This document shows positions 9,308 through 18,493 of a DNA stretch of 18,493 nt, in pieces. Numbering within the stretch: the stretch's first letter is position 1; every line of letters starts with the position of its first letter. This stretch comes from Cudoniella acicularis (taxonomy: Eukaryota; Ascomycota; Leotiomycetes; Helotiales; Helotiaceae): positions 1-18,493 of the forward strand of contig JAAMPI010001162.1 in assembly GCA_013054445.1 (NCBI GenBank), read 5' to 3'. Made by a program: the position numbers and the translations under genes. The notes beneath the pieces are model-generated. The model had not been told where the DNA came from and ran no database searches. It worked only from the letters and a program-made list of their open reading frames with translations.

Positions 9308-10217
9308 ATTAGGGGTTTATGCGGTGGAAAACGGAGGTGTAGTCAATGAAGGTGGTAAGAGAAAGAGGAGAAATTCGTCAACGAAGTATGGGAAAAGGGA
9401 GCTTTGGTGATGGTTTGGCTACGTTGTGGTTTCATGGCTACGGAAAATTAAAAACAGTTTAATTATAGTTCTAAACGCTCTTGGGATTTTAATTGACTTG
9501 GCAATGGTTCAGCGATTGAAGGATCTTATATGCTAGCGCGTTTTAGCGTATAATAAGCCGCAAGCTAGTCACACAATGGCATGAAACCTAGCTACGGTTG
9601 CTGCGTTTTCACAGCGTTCAAGCATAACCAGGAAATCTAAATAGAACAGTAACTTCAAGAGAGCAGGATTGTCCACTGGTGTATATTCCATAATTCACAG
9701 TGAAATACCGCTGTAATATGAAGTTTATTTACTGAAGTGCTGTCGCTTACCTTGAACATCAACAATTTAATACAATATTAAAATCACAGCGCAACTCAAC
9801 TTATACTCTCTCCAAGTAAAGAAAAGCAAGAAGAAACCTCAACCTCGGGGACAAAACTTACTCTCAACCTTCAGAACTGGTGAGTCGTGGATTGTGCTTT
9901 ATGGAAAGTAAATACCCCATCAAGCTTACAAGTACATAAGTAATGGTCAAAGGAGAGAAGGAGAACCACATAAAGCATGGAAGGAAGTATCGATCAATCG
10001 TCAGGGGGCGCCGTAATGCCACTTACATCAATTCTTCAAACCCCGCAGACGTGCAGCAACAATTCAACCTTGAGAATAAAAAACTAAAATCAAAGCATCG
10101 GCACGGTGAATTTGGTTCATTCTGTTTTGACAGACTCAGGAAATGCAGTATGGGTATTGGCGCGAGTTGAGCAGGGTATTAGCAATGAATAAGGGTGCCA
10201 GTATGCGGACCTGAATT
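9308..10217. other. Intergenic spacer, no gene seen
   Basis: About 0.9 kb between the 3' ends of the secreted-protein and dioxygenase genes. An open frame at 9943-10170 has no recognisable domain. Nothing else was supported. Confidence 0.6.
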
Positions 10218-11324
10218 CTAATCGACATCTGGTACAGGCAGATGGTCTATCAGCTTCACCTTTCTTCCTAACTTTTTCAGGGCTGCCAGTGCATTTTTAT
10301 CGCGGAGCACCTCCGTCTCCTTCTCACCTACCAACACGAAGTTGTGTTTCAAAAGCTTCGTCCCTTCTTTCACTCCATATTTCTTGGCTGTCTCTGCATC
10401 CGCGGACGTGAAGTCGACGATAAGAGATTGTTTGACACCAAAAACTGCATCCGATGTTTCGTAGGGGTCATTTCGAATATACAGAGCACTTTATTGCGGG
10501 GGAAAGTTAGCAGGATTTTGAAATCTTTATGCAAGTGGGGAATCATACGTGATCAAGTGATCCCAGCCTGGCTTCTCAAACATGAAATGTATATGTGCCG
10601 GTCTCCATGGATGTCTTTTCAGCAACAACAAAAGCTGTCCAACTGGGCCATCATGTGGAATTGGATACGGCACTGGCACAATTGCCTTGAACCAAAACAC
10701 GCCGTCTTTGTCGCTCCTTATCACACATCTGCCATCGGGTGATTCTAGATCCTTGTATTGTACATCGTAATGCCCTGTACTATCCGTCTCCCAGATATCA
10801 ATCTTAACCCCTTCGATTGGATTTCCTTTGACATCCTTGACCGTGCAAAGGACAAGACAAGGTTCGCCTTGCGGATCGGAGGACATAGAGGATCCATGTT
10901 CAATTGTGGGAGGGTCATGAGTATGAAATGGTCCAAGGACAGAGCCTTCGGTGCTCGAAGGGGGTTTCGGATGATCTATGGCATCGACAAGGAGAGAGAG
11001 TCCGAGTATATCTGAGAGGAGAATGAATTCCTGTTAGCACACTAGTCAGCGCAAACCACAAAGTTTGAAAGGGCGGAGCAAACATACATGTCGAACATCA
11101 CTCGAAATTTGGCCCACTCTAACTAAGAAGTTCAATGCTGCCATCCACTCTTTCGTACTTAATCGCGTTTCTCGCGCGAAGTCGTGGAGATGTGTCACCA
11201 GCCGTTCCATCACATATGTCAATCGTTGATCAGGACCCTGCGAATTGATGAGAACTGTGTTTTCTGTGATATTGTCGATGGTGAGATCCTTCATTGCAGG
11301 AATACTTGTTTCTTTTGGGTCCAT
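10218..11324 (-). CDS. Intradiol ring-cleavage dioxygenase (catechol or hydroxyquinol 1,2-dioxygenase)
   Basis: A non-heme Fe(III) enzyme that opens catechol-type rings between the two hydroxyls, giving cis,cis-muconate or maleylacetate; this feeds the beta-ketoadipate route. Exons 11088-11324, 10549-11030 and 10218-10488 give 329 residues. The introns (57 and 60 nt) are GT-AG, and CTAAC precedes the first acceptor. The acceptor giving HEFILLSDILGLSLLVD is the one that fits the family. The N-terminal helical domain (about 25-98) is followed by the catalytic domain from GPFHTHDPP (112). All iron ligands are visible: Tyr167 (GHYDVQ), Tyr201 (PVPYPIPHDGPVG), and His225 and His227 (WRPAHIHF), with Arg222. 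There is no signal peptide, so it is probably cytosolic. The start has A at -3 (AAAATGG). Hydroxyquinol is the slightly likelier substrate by overall look, but this cannot be settled here. Confidence 0.93.
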
Positions 11325-11963
11325 TTTGGCAGTTTTGAGGCGATGCTTGCGGAATGAAGTTGTGTTGAGTTTTGCAATTGATGGTGGTGAAGCTTGAGTG
11401 CGGGGTAATGAAGTGTACTAAACATTAAGTACGAAGTAGTACGATTACCGTCTCGGGTCGGACAGTGTAACGAGTGCGAAGCTGCAGGGAACAAATCTTT
11501 CGTGAGATTTATGAGCTCACATAAAGCCAGAGAGAGCTTTGAAAGATGTCATGTTTGTAGCCGCTGCTCGGTTTTTAGTGACGGCAAGTAGAATCCAAAC
11601 ACTGCGGGGAAATGTGGGGCCGCAAAAGGTCGGATAATGAAAAGTCCGGGTCACATGGCTTCTCCCCCTTTCCATTTCCGACGAGCAAGAATTAATGCCT
11701 GGTGAGTGAAGGCATCTACCTGGGTGAAGGAATAGAACAACTTCTTGTTACTTTCAATGTCATTCTGATTTGAGGATTAAATATCAGCCTAGCAGTAGCC
11801 AATTAGATATCACCTATTTAAGCAGAAACGGTGATCACATTAGAGCCTCTCTTATTAATTCGGATGTTTTTAATCATGTAGGGTATCATGAAACAGGTAG
11901 TTCGACATCGGAATGTCGACATGGGCGTTTTCCATTTACGCCTTTGGACCTGATCAGTTGCTG

Positions 11964-11987
11964 CTGTAACCTGAGCTGTAACCTGAG
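11964..11987. repeat. 12-bp tandem duplication
   Basis: CTGTAACCTGAG occurs twice in direct succession, followed by a partial third copy (CCCCTGAG). It is in a noncoding spacer. Confidence 0.7.
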
Positions 11988-12511
11988 CCCCTGAGCATGC
12001 CGCTGAGTCAGCTGGAGCCCGCCCGGGGGATCCTTTTTTAACCCCCTAAGAATCGGGTATTGTTTTCACGCCTGTCCATATATAAATTTTGTAAATGCAT
12101 ATCGTCTAGAACATAGCCACCTCTTCGAACCTATTAACATGTTGTGATGGTATCCGTTCCCGCTCCCCTGCCCGTAGCCGATTTAGATCCCTTCTGGTCT
12201 AGTTGTCTCTGACAAGTAATTACTATAAGCCTCAAGAAATGTATTATTACTAAGATTCCCTACCCGAAGTGCTGAGATTATGTAAGTAAGCTAGGCAGCG
12301 TTATCTCAGCGGCAGTGCATTGATCGAGGGGGTTTGTTAGATAACTTCTCTGTCTGCTAAACCCTTTTATGATTTATGCAACGGCGAGGTTACGCCGACG
12401 AGATGCCCGTGACCCTCGCCGCTTTACTCACCGTCGCTTTTACATCACCCTCACCCCTCCTCACTATCCCCCATCAGGCGCGCGCTCTCCACCACCTCAC
12501 CTCTGCTCTCT

Positions 12512-12541
12512 CCCTTAGCAGCTCAACCCTTAGCAGCTCAA
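12512..12541. repeat. 15-bp tandem duplication
   Basis: CCCTTAGCAGCTCAA occurs twice in succession, followed by a diverged start of a third copy (CCCTAGTAG). The unit is a multiple of three, so it would keep any reading frame. Confidence 0.7.
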
Positions 12542-13496
12542 CCCTAGTAGCCCTTCGTGTGGTGCTGGGGCTATGGGCTATGTAAGCAACGTCGCTACTA
12601 AGAGTGCCAACTCCTGACGAGAAGGATCAGGGTGTCTGGAATAGGGCCCCGGCCCAGACATCATGACTCCTTCATTCGATGATGACGATAAGTCTATATT
12701 CGGCAATAATAACAAGCACAGCACCTCCGGCACTTCGGCGCCAGGCTCAGCCATATAGCTAGTCAAAAAGAGAAAATTATGGAGAAAACAAGGACCTTGA
12801 GCTCCGATCATGGGACGCCGAGGCTCACAATATCGCCTCTAGAACCAGACCGCTCAGACTGGCAACGCAGCAATCACTGTCTTTAAGGGCACATCGCCAG
12901 CAAGTGTGTCAACTACCAAGCCACACCGCCAACTATCGCCTCTTACACTCTCCCAAGAGCTCTTCAGCTCACGCGACTCAGAGATCAAGCCTTCCGTCAC
13001 TTATTGATGGTCAACATCGAGATTAAAATCCGACGGACAATACGTTGCGAGGAATTAGGCGGGTGGTTAAGAGTGAGCTGGAGGACTTGTTCAGGCTTAG
13101 GAATGTTAGAGTGGGGAGTGGGATGGGGCGGAAGAGTGGTGTTGTGACTTCTTTTAGCGTGGGGAAAAGCCAGGGGTATTGTGATCGTGAACATGAACGA
13201 TGGAGTGCGGTATTTCATCAGATTCAGCAGTAACTTGAGGGGCCTCTTTGGTGGTAGGGGAATTCAGGGTCATTAGTTGTCACATCATACCTATATAATT
13301 CTGACGGCCGTTTATACATATAGGGGCAATTCGAGAAAGCCTCTGGTCGTTTGTGTCAGACATTACATTTATGGAGAGATCCTTTACGTGCGTTGTTCAT
13401 TCATATGAAAAGCAAATGCAACATATAAAAAGCTAAAGCAGTATCCGCCCACCTGTCAGCCTTCTCGATCTGGAACACATCTCTCGACTTCGATAA

Positions 13497-15075
13497 TCAC
13501 TTCCGCTTAAAGAAGCCCTGAATACTGGGCTGGCTCTTGTCATCCTGAGTCTTCGTTTTCGCCTTGGCCCGAGGCTTGCCTTGAGTCTTGGTCTTCGTAG
13601 TGGCCTTTGACTTGAGCTTTACAATGCCCTTCGGTTTTGCGTTCTTGATCAGCTTTGAGTCGACCTTGACAGCCTTTGACTTGACATTCGGCTTGATTTG
13701 ATGCTGCGAATATACTCTGGAGCCATTATTTCATGCCATCTTTTCCGCACTCCAAAAGTGCGTGTTCTTTTATTGGGTCTTGGTCTTTGGCTTAGCTATC
13801 GGCTCAGCGTCTGCAACCGGCTTCTGGATGATCTTCTTGACAGGCTTCAACATGGCAGCTGGCTCTAGATTTACCTTGATTTCCCGATGAAAATCAGAAT
13901 GGCCTGCCTCAGCCGCACTCTCGGAGCCATTCCCGTCTCCATCCTCTGAACCGCCATCGTTCAATTGTAAATACGTCTCCTGCATATCTAACAACATGTC
14001 CTCCTTTATCTCCAACCACGTCTTCGTTTTTATCTCTAAACCATCCTCACTTACACTCTCCCAACCGCCTTTGCCAAATTGCCGGTATAGTCCCATCCAT
14101 ATCTCTGCTTTTACCTCTACCTCCACCTCTGCCTCAAGCTCATCCTTCCATTCCTCAGTTTCTTCTCCGTCATAAGCCCTTTGCATACTCCCCATTACAA
14201 AGCATCGGCTGCCTCTTTTTAATAGTTTTCTATCTGATGGCAATGGCAGCTCTTCCAAGGTACAGCGATGGTCCACTCGTTCATCAATGAGGGGTTTCCC
14301 TGAGTTGAACTGCATTAGGCTAACCTCGAAGACTTTTCTAGCCTGCAAAAAGAACTCAATATCGAGTATACTAGTTTGCGTGCTTCTATCAGTAGTGCAA
14401 GTTCCTGAAATACCAAGTCTCTTTCTCATTCGACAGCGTTTTTGCGTCTCAGAATTTTTCAGGATTGGCAGCATAGGCTTCCTTTGCAGCCGTATTAATC
14501 TTGACTTTGTGTGCTTTAACTTGTTCTTAGCTCATATTTAACCTCCCCAAGTTCATGGTAAGCTTAGGTCTGACCCTCTCCTTATTATACTTCGTATACA
14601 TCTCCTTGATTTCTGGGCGCGCCCTGTACACTTTGTTCTTCCTGGCAGCCTCTGCCTTCTCCGCTGCTATCTCTTCCGGGGTTATTTCTGCCTTCCTCTC
14701 AGTTTCCCTCCTTCGTCTCTTTCCGAGATCAGCTACTTTTTTGTTCCAAAGTCTTGTTGGCCCTAGTCCTTCTCATTCGGTCTCTGTCGCGCTTCCCGTC
14801 CGCTTGTGTCTGTGCTGGACTCCGCTTCTCATTCCTCTTTTTTCTTCTGATATTGTACTCTGCTTTCCAGGGGCCGCCAACCGTGGAGCTTTATTGCCTA
14901 GCGCAGCGTCTGGGGGGTTTGGTGAGGGAGGGGCGAAAGTAAAAGCTGGATTCTGAACGTAGGCCTCTGATTGGTCTGTTGCGATTTGGGTCGTAGACCC
15001 GTTTCAGGGTACGCTTTGGCCTAGTGCCGTACCCGTAGTTATAGGCTCTGGAAGCCTCTATCTGTACAGTAGTCA
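13497..15075 (-). pseudogene. Decayed gene for a charged, Lys-rich protein ending in a PCNA-binding (PIP) box
   Basis: Two long reading frames joined near 14380-14430 span about 1.6 kb. The upstream frame encodes VQNPAFTFAPPSPNPP, then a Lys/Arg/Glu-rich helical stretch (ERKAEITPEEIAAEKAEAA) and AAKEAYAANPEKF. The downstream frame holds a continuous 234-codon open part (13770-14474), with acidic WESVSEDGLEIKTKTWLEIK and a Lys-rich tail, and ends QPSIQGFFKRK. The tail matches the PIP box (Q, I, FF), which binds the PCNA sliding clamp. In-frame stops are TAG 15060, TGA 15006, TGA 14775, TAA 14529, TGA 14451, TAA 13772 and TGA 13733 (first base). The six after 15057 can each arise from CGA or CAA by one C-to-T change. 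The frame switch could be a short intron (donor GTATTT) or an indel. I do not recognise the family. A PIP box suggests a nuclear role in replication or repair. Confidence 0.55.
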
Positions 15076-15200
15076 TCTATCTCTAGGAGAATACATTCGT
15101 TATGACTTTAGGGGGACCTTGAAATTCCAACATGGTCGAAATTAAACTTGCATCACATGATCTGAAATCTAGAATTTCAATTTTCAACTAGAAAGGGGGG

Positions 15201-15353
15201 TTCTAGGGGGTCTCGNCCTAGGATGATCGACCATTTCTTTACTTAATTAGAAAAGGATTAAAAAAGGGGCGTTCTAGGGTGTCTCCCTCCTAGGTAAATA
15301 TAAATTTCTTAATTAGAAAATATTTAAAGTGGTTCTAGCGGGTCCCCCCTAGG
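15201..15353. repeat. Three imperfect repeats, each with a CTAG-flanked inverted repeat
   Basis: TTCTAG begins at 15201, 15272 and 15333. Each is followed 10-12 nt later by CCTAG (15217, 15289, 15348), giving CTAGG...CCTAG or CTAG...CTAG dyads, and the spacers share TTAATTAGAAAA-like words. Spacing is 71 then 61 nt, so the units are diverged. An undetermined base (N) at 15216 lies inside the first dyad. Function is unknown. Confidence 0.6.
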
Positions 15354-16154
15354 CTGAATAACTAATTCCTTACTAAATTAGAAACTGAGGATAGTCAATA
15401 GAACAAGTATATAGGATAGTCAAAGCTGCGCAGCAAGATGTGACATAGAATGATGAGTAGAAAGGGATCCAGACGTGACGTTAGTCGTACACTAGGTTCC
15501 TTGACACGAAGAATGACGTGGAACATCTTTTTCGAAGAACGGCTCAGGTGAAATTGGTGTGTGTTACTGTATGATTTGGAAGAGTTGAGAATAGGATTGA
15601 CAAATAGGGAGCTTGATCGAGAAGCTGATGCTTGACAGGCGACGTCATGCGACAGGCTTGGACATAAGACGTTCGCTTTTCAATGGATATACGACGCTCT
15701 TGGAGGCTAGGGCAGGCCTTGGGCTGAAATATGCCCAGTAAGAACTTTGCGCTGCGAAATGGTGTTGTGGCAGGGAGGATGTGGAAGTGGTTGGTTGTAG
15801 AAGTAATTATTGCTACCTGTTAGGCGCAAGAATTCGCGAAACCGCAATGGGCTTTGCTGCGAAGATTGAATCCTAAGGAAATCAAAGCTTTGGGACATTC
15901 TCAAGTCAGGTTAAAACACGGACCATCAATAGCGTGCCCGTGAAAATTGCTTTTCTTGCAATAAGGATCCAGGTATGTGAATATTTGAGTATTTCTAAGC
16001 CCTGTGCTAGCGCCGCTTCGGCGAATGGCGTATGCTAATTATTTTTAAATAATTGCTTATAATCACTATGGAAATAGCACTTAAACTCATTCCCTGCTTT
16101 CACCAGGCCTCGAGAACTTTAATTTCTATAAACTGTTGAACAAACTAGGGTACT
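15354..16154. other. Intergenic spacer, no gene seen
   Basis: The region downstream of the LYS9 gene. The 65-codon frame at 15707-15904 has no recognisable domain. A small GC hairpin (CGCCGCTTCGGCG) occurs near 16011-16023. No poly(A) signal could be assigned with confidence. Confidence 0.55.
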
Positions 16155-18065
16155 CTATGCGATGGTCTTCTCAATGCACTCGATGCCATACTTTTCCTTC
16201 AACTCCTTGATCAGAGGCTCGTTGATCTCACCGGACATAGGAGCTAGAACTCCGCGCTGCTTGATCGTGCCGTTCAACACCAATATCGTAGCTACCGCGG
16301 CCGGAACTCCTACGAGTCGGGCCATAGCGGAGTAGCCTCCTGATCCATATGGAGCACCGTACTCGCAGAGAGTAGAGGTTCTGGTTTCCCTTGCTCCATT
16401 TGAGTGCTCGATTTCGAACTTGTGCTGAAGCATCACGAGATCTAGTGTTTTCAGGATCAGCGATCAACGTCCTAGAATTTCGAGTGGGATACCCACCACG
16501 CTCGCCATCCTCGAACTGCATCTTCTTCTCGAGAGTAGCACACAGGCTGAGTGATATTAGCTGATGAACGCCTTCAATAAATAGAGCTTACCAGTCAAGT
16601 GGGTTACCTCTTGGGGTAATCTTCTCGTCAGAGAAGATACCGATCCACCTAAGCCCGGCCAAGAGATGCTCTTTCTGCTCGGTATCTTTGAAAGTAGCCC
16701 TGGAGCTGATCGCCCAAAAGAGATCCTTCTCGGAGTCAGATTGTGCACCTAAAATCTTGGCGGTCGCTTCCTTCCAGGTACATGGAGTCTTGAGAAACTC
16801 CTGCTCTTCATCGCTTAAGAAGCCCATGTCGACCAAGACTTTGATGAATTCTGGGAAACCACCTGCAAAATGTCAGTATTCTATCAATTGAGACGTTTTA
16901 CCATTGAGCTGGAGCTAACTATAGCGAAGTGTGCCTAAATAATATCAGAATAAGCCACGGCAAGGAGTTGCAAGGTTCACAGGGCTACTTACCACGGATG
17001 ATGGTTTGACATTCTGGAATGTTGTATCTTTCCTTCATTGGGATGTTAGCATGGGGCCAGTCGGTGAGATTACGGTGGGAGTCGGGGACTGACGCGGTAT
17101 GGCGTAGAATCTTTAGCAAAACGTTAGCATTGTTCTTTCGAACAAGTCTGGATGACAAGATATCGTCTTGACTGCAAGCACAGAAGACAGCATCCTCAAG
17201 ATTCGACGGAAGTCAAGATAGGCCGAATTACTTACCTCTGTTGGGGTACGCCACGAAAGCGAACCCAGGAGTGATATGGTATGGTTTAGCGGTAGCCATA
17301 AGCTCTGGTCCTTCAACACTAACAACCTTCCCACCTTGGTAAAAGCTTGCAGCATTTCTCAAAGCCAGCAGGACACCTCGTGAGCTCCAACTGGTGCCAA
17401 CTGTCAGACTTATACACGGAAGATAGTTACACGCGGAAGACTTACGAGAACTTGTATCCCAACGGGTTGCCGGAATCTTCTGGAGCTGGGAGACCACCAC
17501 AATATGACAAGAATGATAGGATCTTGCCTCCAGCCTTGTGAACCTCCTCAATAACCTTGACAGCGTAAAGGTGGTCAATTCCTGGGTCCAGACCGATCTC
17601 GTTCATAACTGTGATTCCTGCGTCCTTGCATTGCTGATCAAGCTCCAACATGGCTGGGGAGACATAAGATGTGGTAACAACGTGCTTCAATTGGCGTATA
17701 GCGGATCTGATAACGATGGCATGGTACGTATATGGGATCAAACTAATGACCAAGTCGTGCTTTGCGACCTCAACATCAAGGGCCTTCTCGTCACTGACAT
17801 CGAGGGATATTGGGTTGGCGAGCTTGACGCCTTCGGCGAGCTTTCTGGCAGAATCGAGAGTCCTACATGCTAAGAAGGGTCAATGGCAGGGCATGGGTAA
17901 ACTACAGAGCATGTAATTTACCAACAGAAACTTCAATGCCAGAGTCACTGAGAATGGCAAGAGTGGGTTTAGTGACGAAGCTATTGCTCAATTAGCATTG
18001 AACAATTGGGATACGAACTGCATGTCTTACCCAGCACCCAGCATAAGAACCTTTTGAGATGACAT
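16155..18065 (-). CDS. LYS9: Saccharopine dehydrogenase (NADP+, L-glutamate-forming), saccharopine reductase
   Basis: It makes saccharopine from aminoadipate semialdehyde, glutamate and NADPH, the penultimate step of the fungal aminoadipate route to lysine. Ten exons (18031-18065, 17922-17980, 17446-17869, 17236-17390, 17094-17110, 16993-17032, 16920-16934, 16592-16862, 16497-16546, 16155-16441) sum to 1353 nt, or 450 residues, near the yeast length. All nine introns (45-125 nt) are GT-AG and keep frame. The Rossmann nucleotide motif GAGFVTKP is at 10-17, LIPYTYH at 75-81, and NEIGLDPGIDH at 121-131. The saccharopine-binding C-terminal half includes RGNPLD and SGGYSAMARLVGVPAA, and the protein ends KYGIECIEKTIA. 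The start context is good (AACATGTC). Exons of 17 and 15 nt (DSTPYR and GTLRYS) restore the family sequence exactly. There is no signal peptide. It is the best-supported gene of the window. Confidence 0.96.
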
Positions 18066-18493
18066 GTTGGATTGATAGAAGAGTTGAAGTTGTTCTTGTC
18101 TTGTCGACTCAATTTTGAGTTTAGACAAATTTTCAAAAAATCTTAGTGCGCGCGGATAATAGTTGGGTGCACAGTAGCAACCAAAAGTCTTGATGCCTTA
18201 AGTCTAGGCACCAACTTTTATTTTTACTTTATGTAAAGCAATAACATTATAAACTTTTATAATAAGAGTCCTTTATATAATTTAATACAAATTTTTATTT
18301 ATTTAATATTATATAATTATTAAAATAATCGTAATGTGGGGCGTGCAAAAGTCCGTGCTCAACGTCCGAAGTCATGTGATTGTCACATGATCCGGGCGGA
18401 CTTCGGTGTAAAAACGTTCCGAACATTGTAATCCTGTTAAGCGAGAGTAGTCGCTCTTAGGCGCGAATACTAGCGGGCAGTGCGATCTCGAGC
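18066..18493. other. Upstream region of LYS9 with AT-rich island
   Basis: From about 18215 to 18330 the sequence is almost pure A/T (TAATATTATATAATTATTAAAA type), like the islands near 4.4 and 6.8 kb. Beyond it, composition becomes GC-richer with nested palindromes (18366-18406). The LYS9 promoter must lie here, but no clear TATA box was seen. Confidence 0.5.
18366..18406. repeat. Nested inverted repeats upstream of LYS9
   Basis: The outer arms are CCGAAGTC (18366-18373) and GACTTCGG (18399-18406). The inner arms TCATGTGA (18372-18379) and TCACATGA (18383-18390) flank a 3-nt loop. TCCGGGCGGA (18391-18400) carries CCG and CGG half-sites of the kind bound by Zn2Cys6 regulators. It could be a regulatory dyad 300-340 nt before the LYS9 start, or the edge of a repeat. 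Confidence 0.55.

Larger units (their letters stand above)
11325..13496. other. Long spacer without a supported gene
   Basis: About 2.2 kb. The part from about 12060 to 12260 is AT-rich. From about 12370 to 13230 base composition is higher in GC and pyrimidine-rich, and open frames of 60-77 codons occur on both strands (for example 12376-12585 and 12578-12811). They have stops in every joinable frame and no recognised domain, so this may be a decayed gene or repeat. Two small tandem duplications are listed separately. Confidence 0.5.

Noticed and set aside
10344..10742. 132-codon frame on the plus strand
   Set aside because: It is the reverse of the dioxygenase exons and crosses its intron; the dioxygenase frame carries the metal ligands.
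14555..14956. 133-codon hydrophobic frame on the plus strand
   Set aside because: It is the complement of the Lys/Glu-rich pseudogene; reversing AAG/GAA-rich coding gives Leu/Phe/Ser-rich nonsense.
14891..15076. 61-codon frame starting MTTVQ as N-terminus of the PIP-box gene
   Set aside because: It is out of frame with the charged region downstream; the neighbouring frame gives a longer continuation across 14776-15003. It remains possible if a frameshift occurred.
17538..17873. 111-codon frame on the plus strand
   Set aside because: It is antisense to LYS9 exon 3, whose identity is certain.
1..18493. A secondary-metabolite or catabolic gene cluster formed by the methyltransferase and dioxygenase
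   Set aside because: They are about 6 kb apart with unrelated genes between them, and there is no core synthase, transporter or regulator in the window.

Overview
The window looks like nuclear DNA of a filamentous ascomycete (Pezizomycotina; Leotiomycetes is a guess from gene style only). The genes carry short introns of about 45-190 nt with GT-AG borders and CTAAC-like branch points. Spacers are long, and several are very AT-rich and TpA-rich, as expected of old repeats decayed by C-to-T mutation (RIP-like).

Layout, left to right. (1) 1-1254, minus: the 5' part of a secreted M14 zinc carboxypeptidase, cut by the window edge and carrying an apparent one-base frameshift beside the substrate-binding Asn-Arg. 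(2) 2968-3960, plus: a class I SAM-dependent methyltransferase with three exons. (3) 4627-5498 (perhaps to 5658), minus: a WSC-domain membrane protein whose likely signal peptide lies in a different frame. (4) 5.8-8.7 kb: gene-poor, AT-rich, with a 16-bp hairpin and a possible ORF relic. (5) 8856-9307, plus: a small secreted eight-cysteine protein. (6) 10218-11324, minus: an intradiol aromatic-ring dioxygenase with all metal ligands. (7) 11.3-13.5 kb: spacer with small duplications. (8) 13497-15075, minus: a charged, Lys-rich decayed gene with several in-frame stops that ends in a PCNA-binding (PIP-box) motif. (9) 15.2-15.35 kb: a small family of CTAG-bearing imperfect repeats. (10) 16155-18065, minus: a complete ten-exon saccharopine dehydrogenase (LYS9) gene with two micro-exons, with an AT-rich spacer and nested palindromes upstream.

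The genes do not form an evident pathway. LYS9 is housekeeping lysine biosynthesis. The carboxypeptidase, the WSC protein and the small cysteine-rich protein are secretory or surface products. The dioxygenase fits aromatic catabolism. I found no RNA genes, CRISPR arrays or intact transposons. The most notable signals are the decayed PIP-box gene, the LYS9 micro-exons, the two homopolymer-associated frame breaks and the effector-like small protein.
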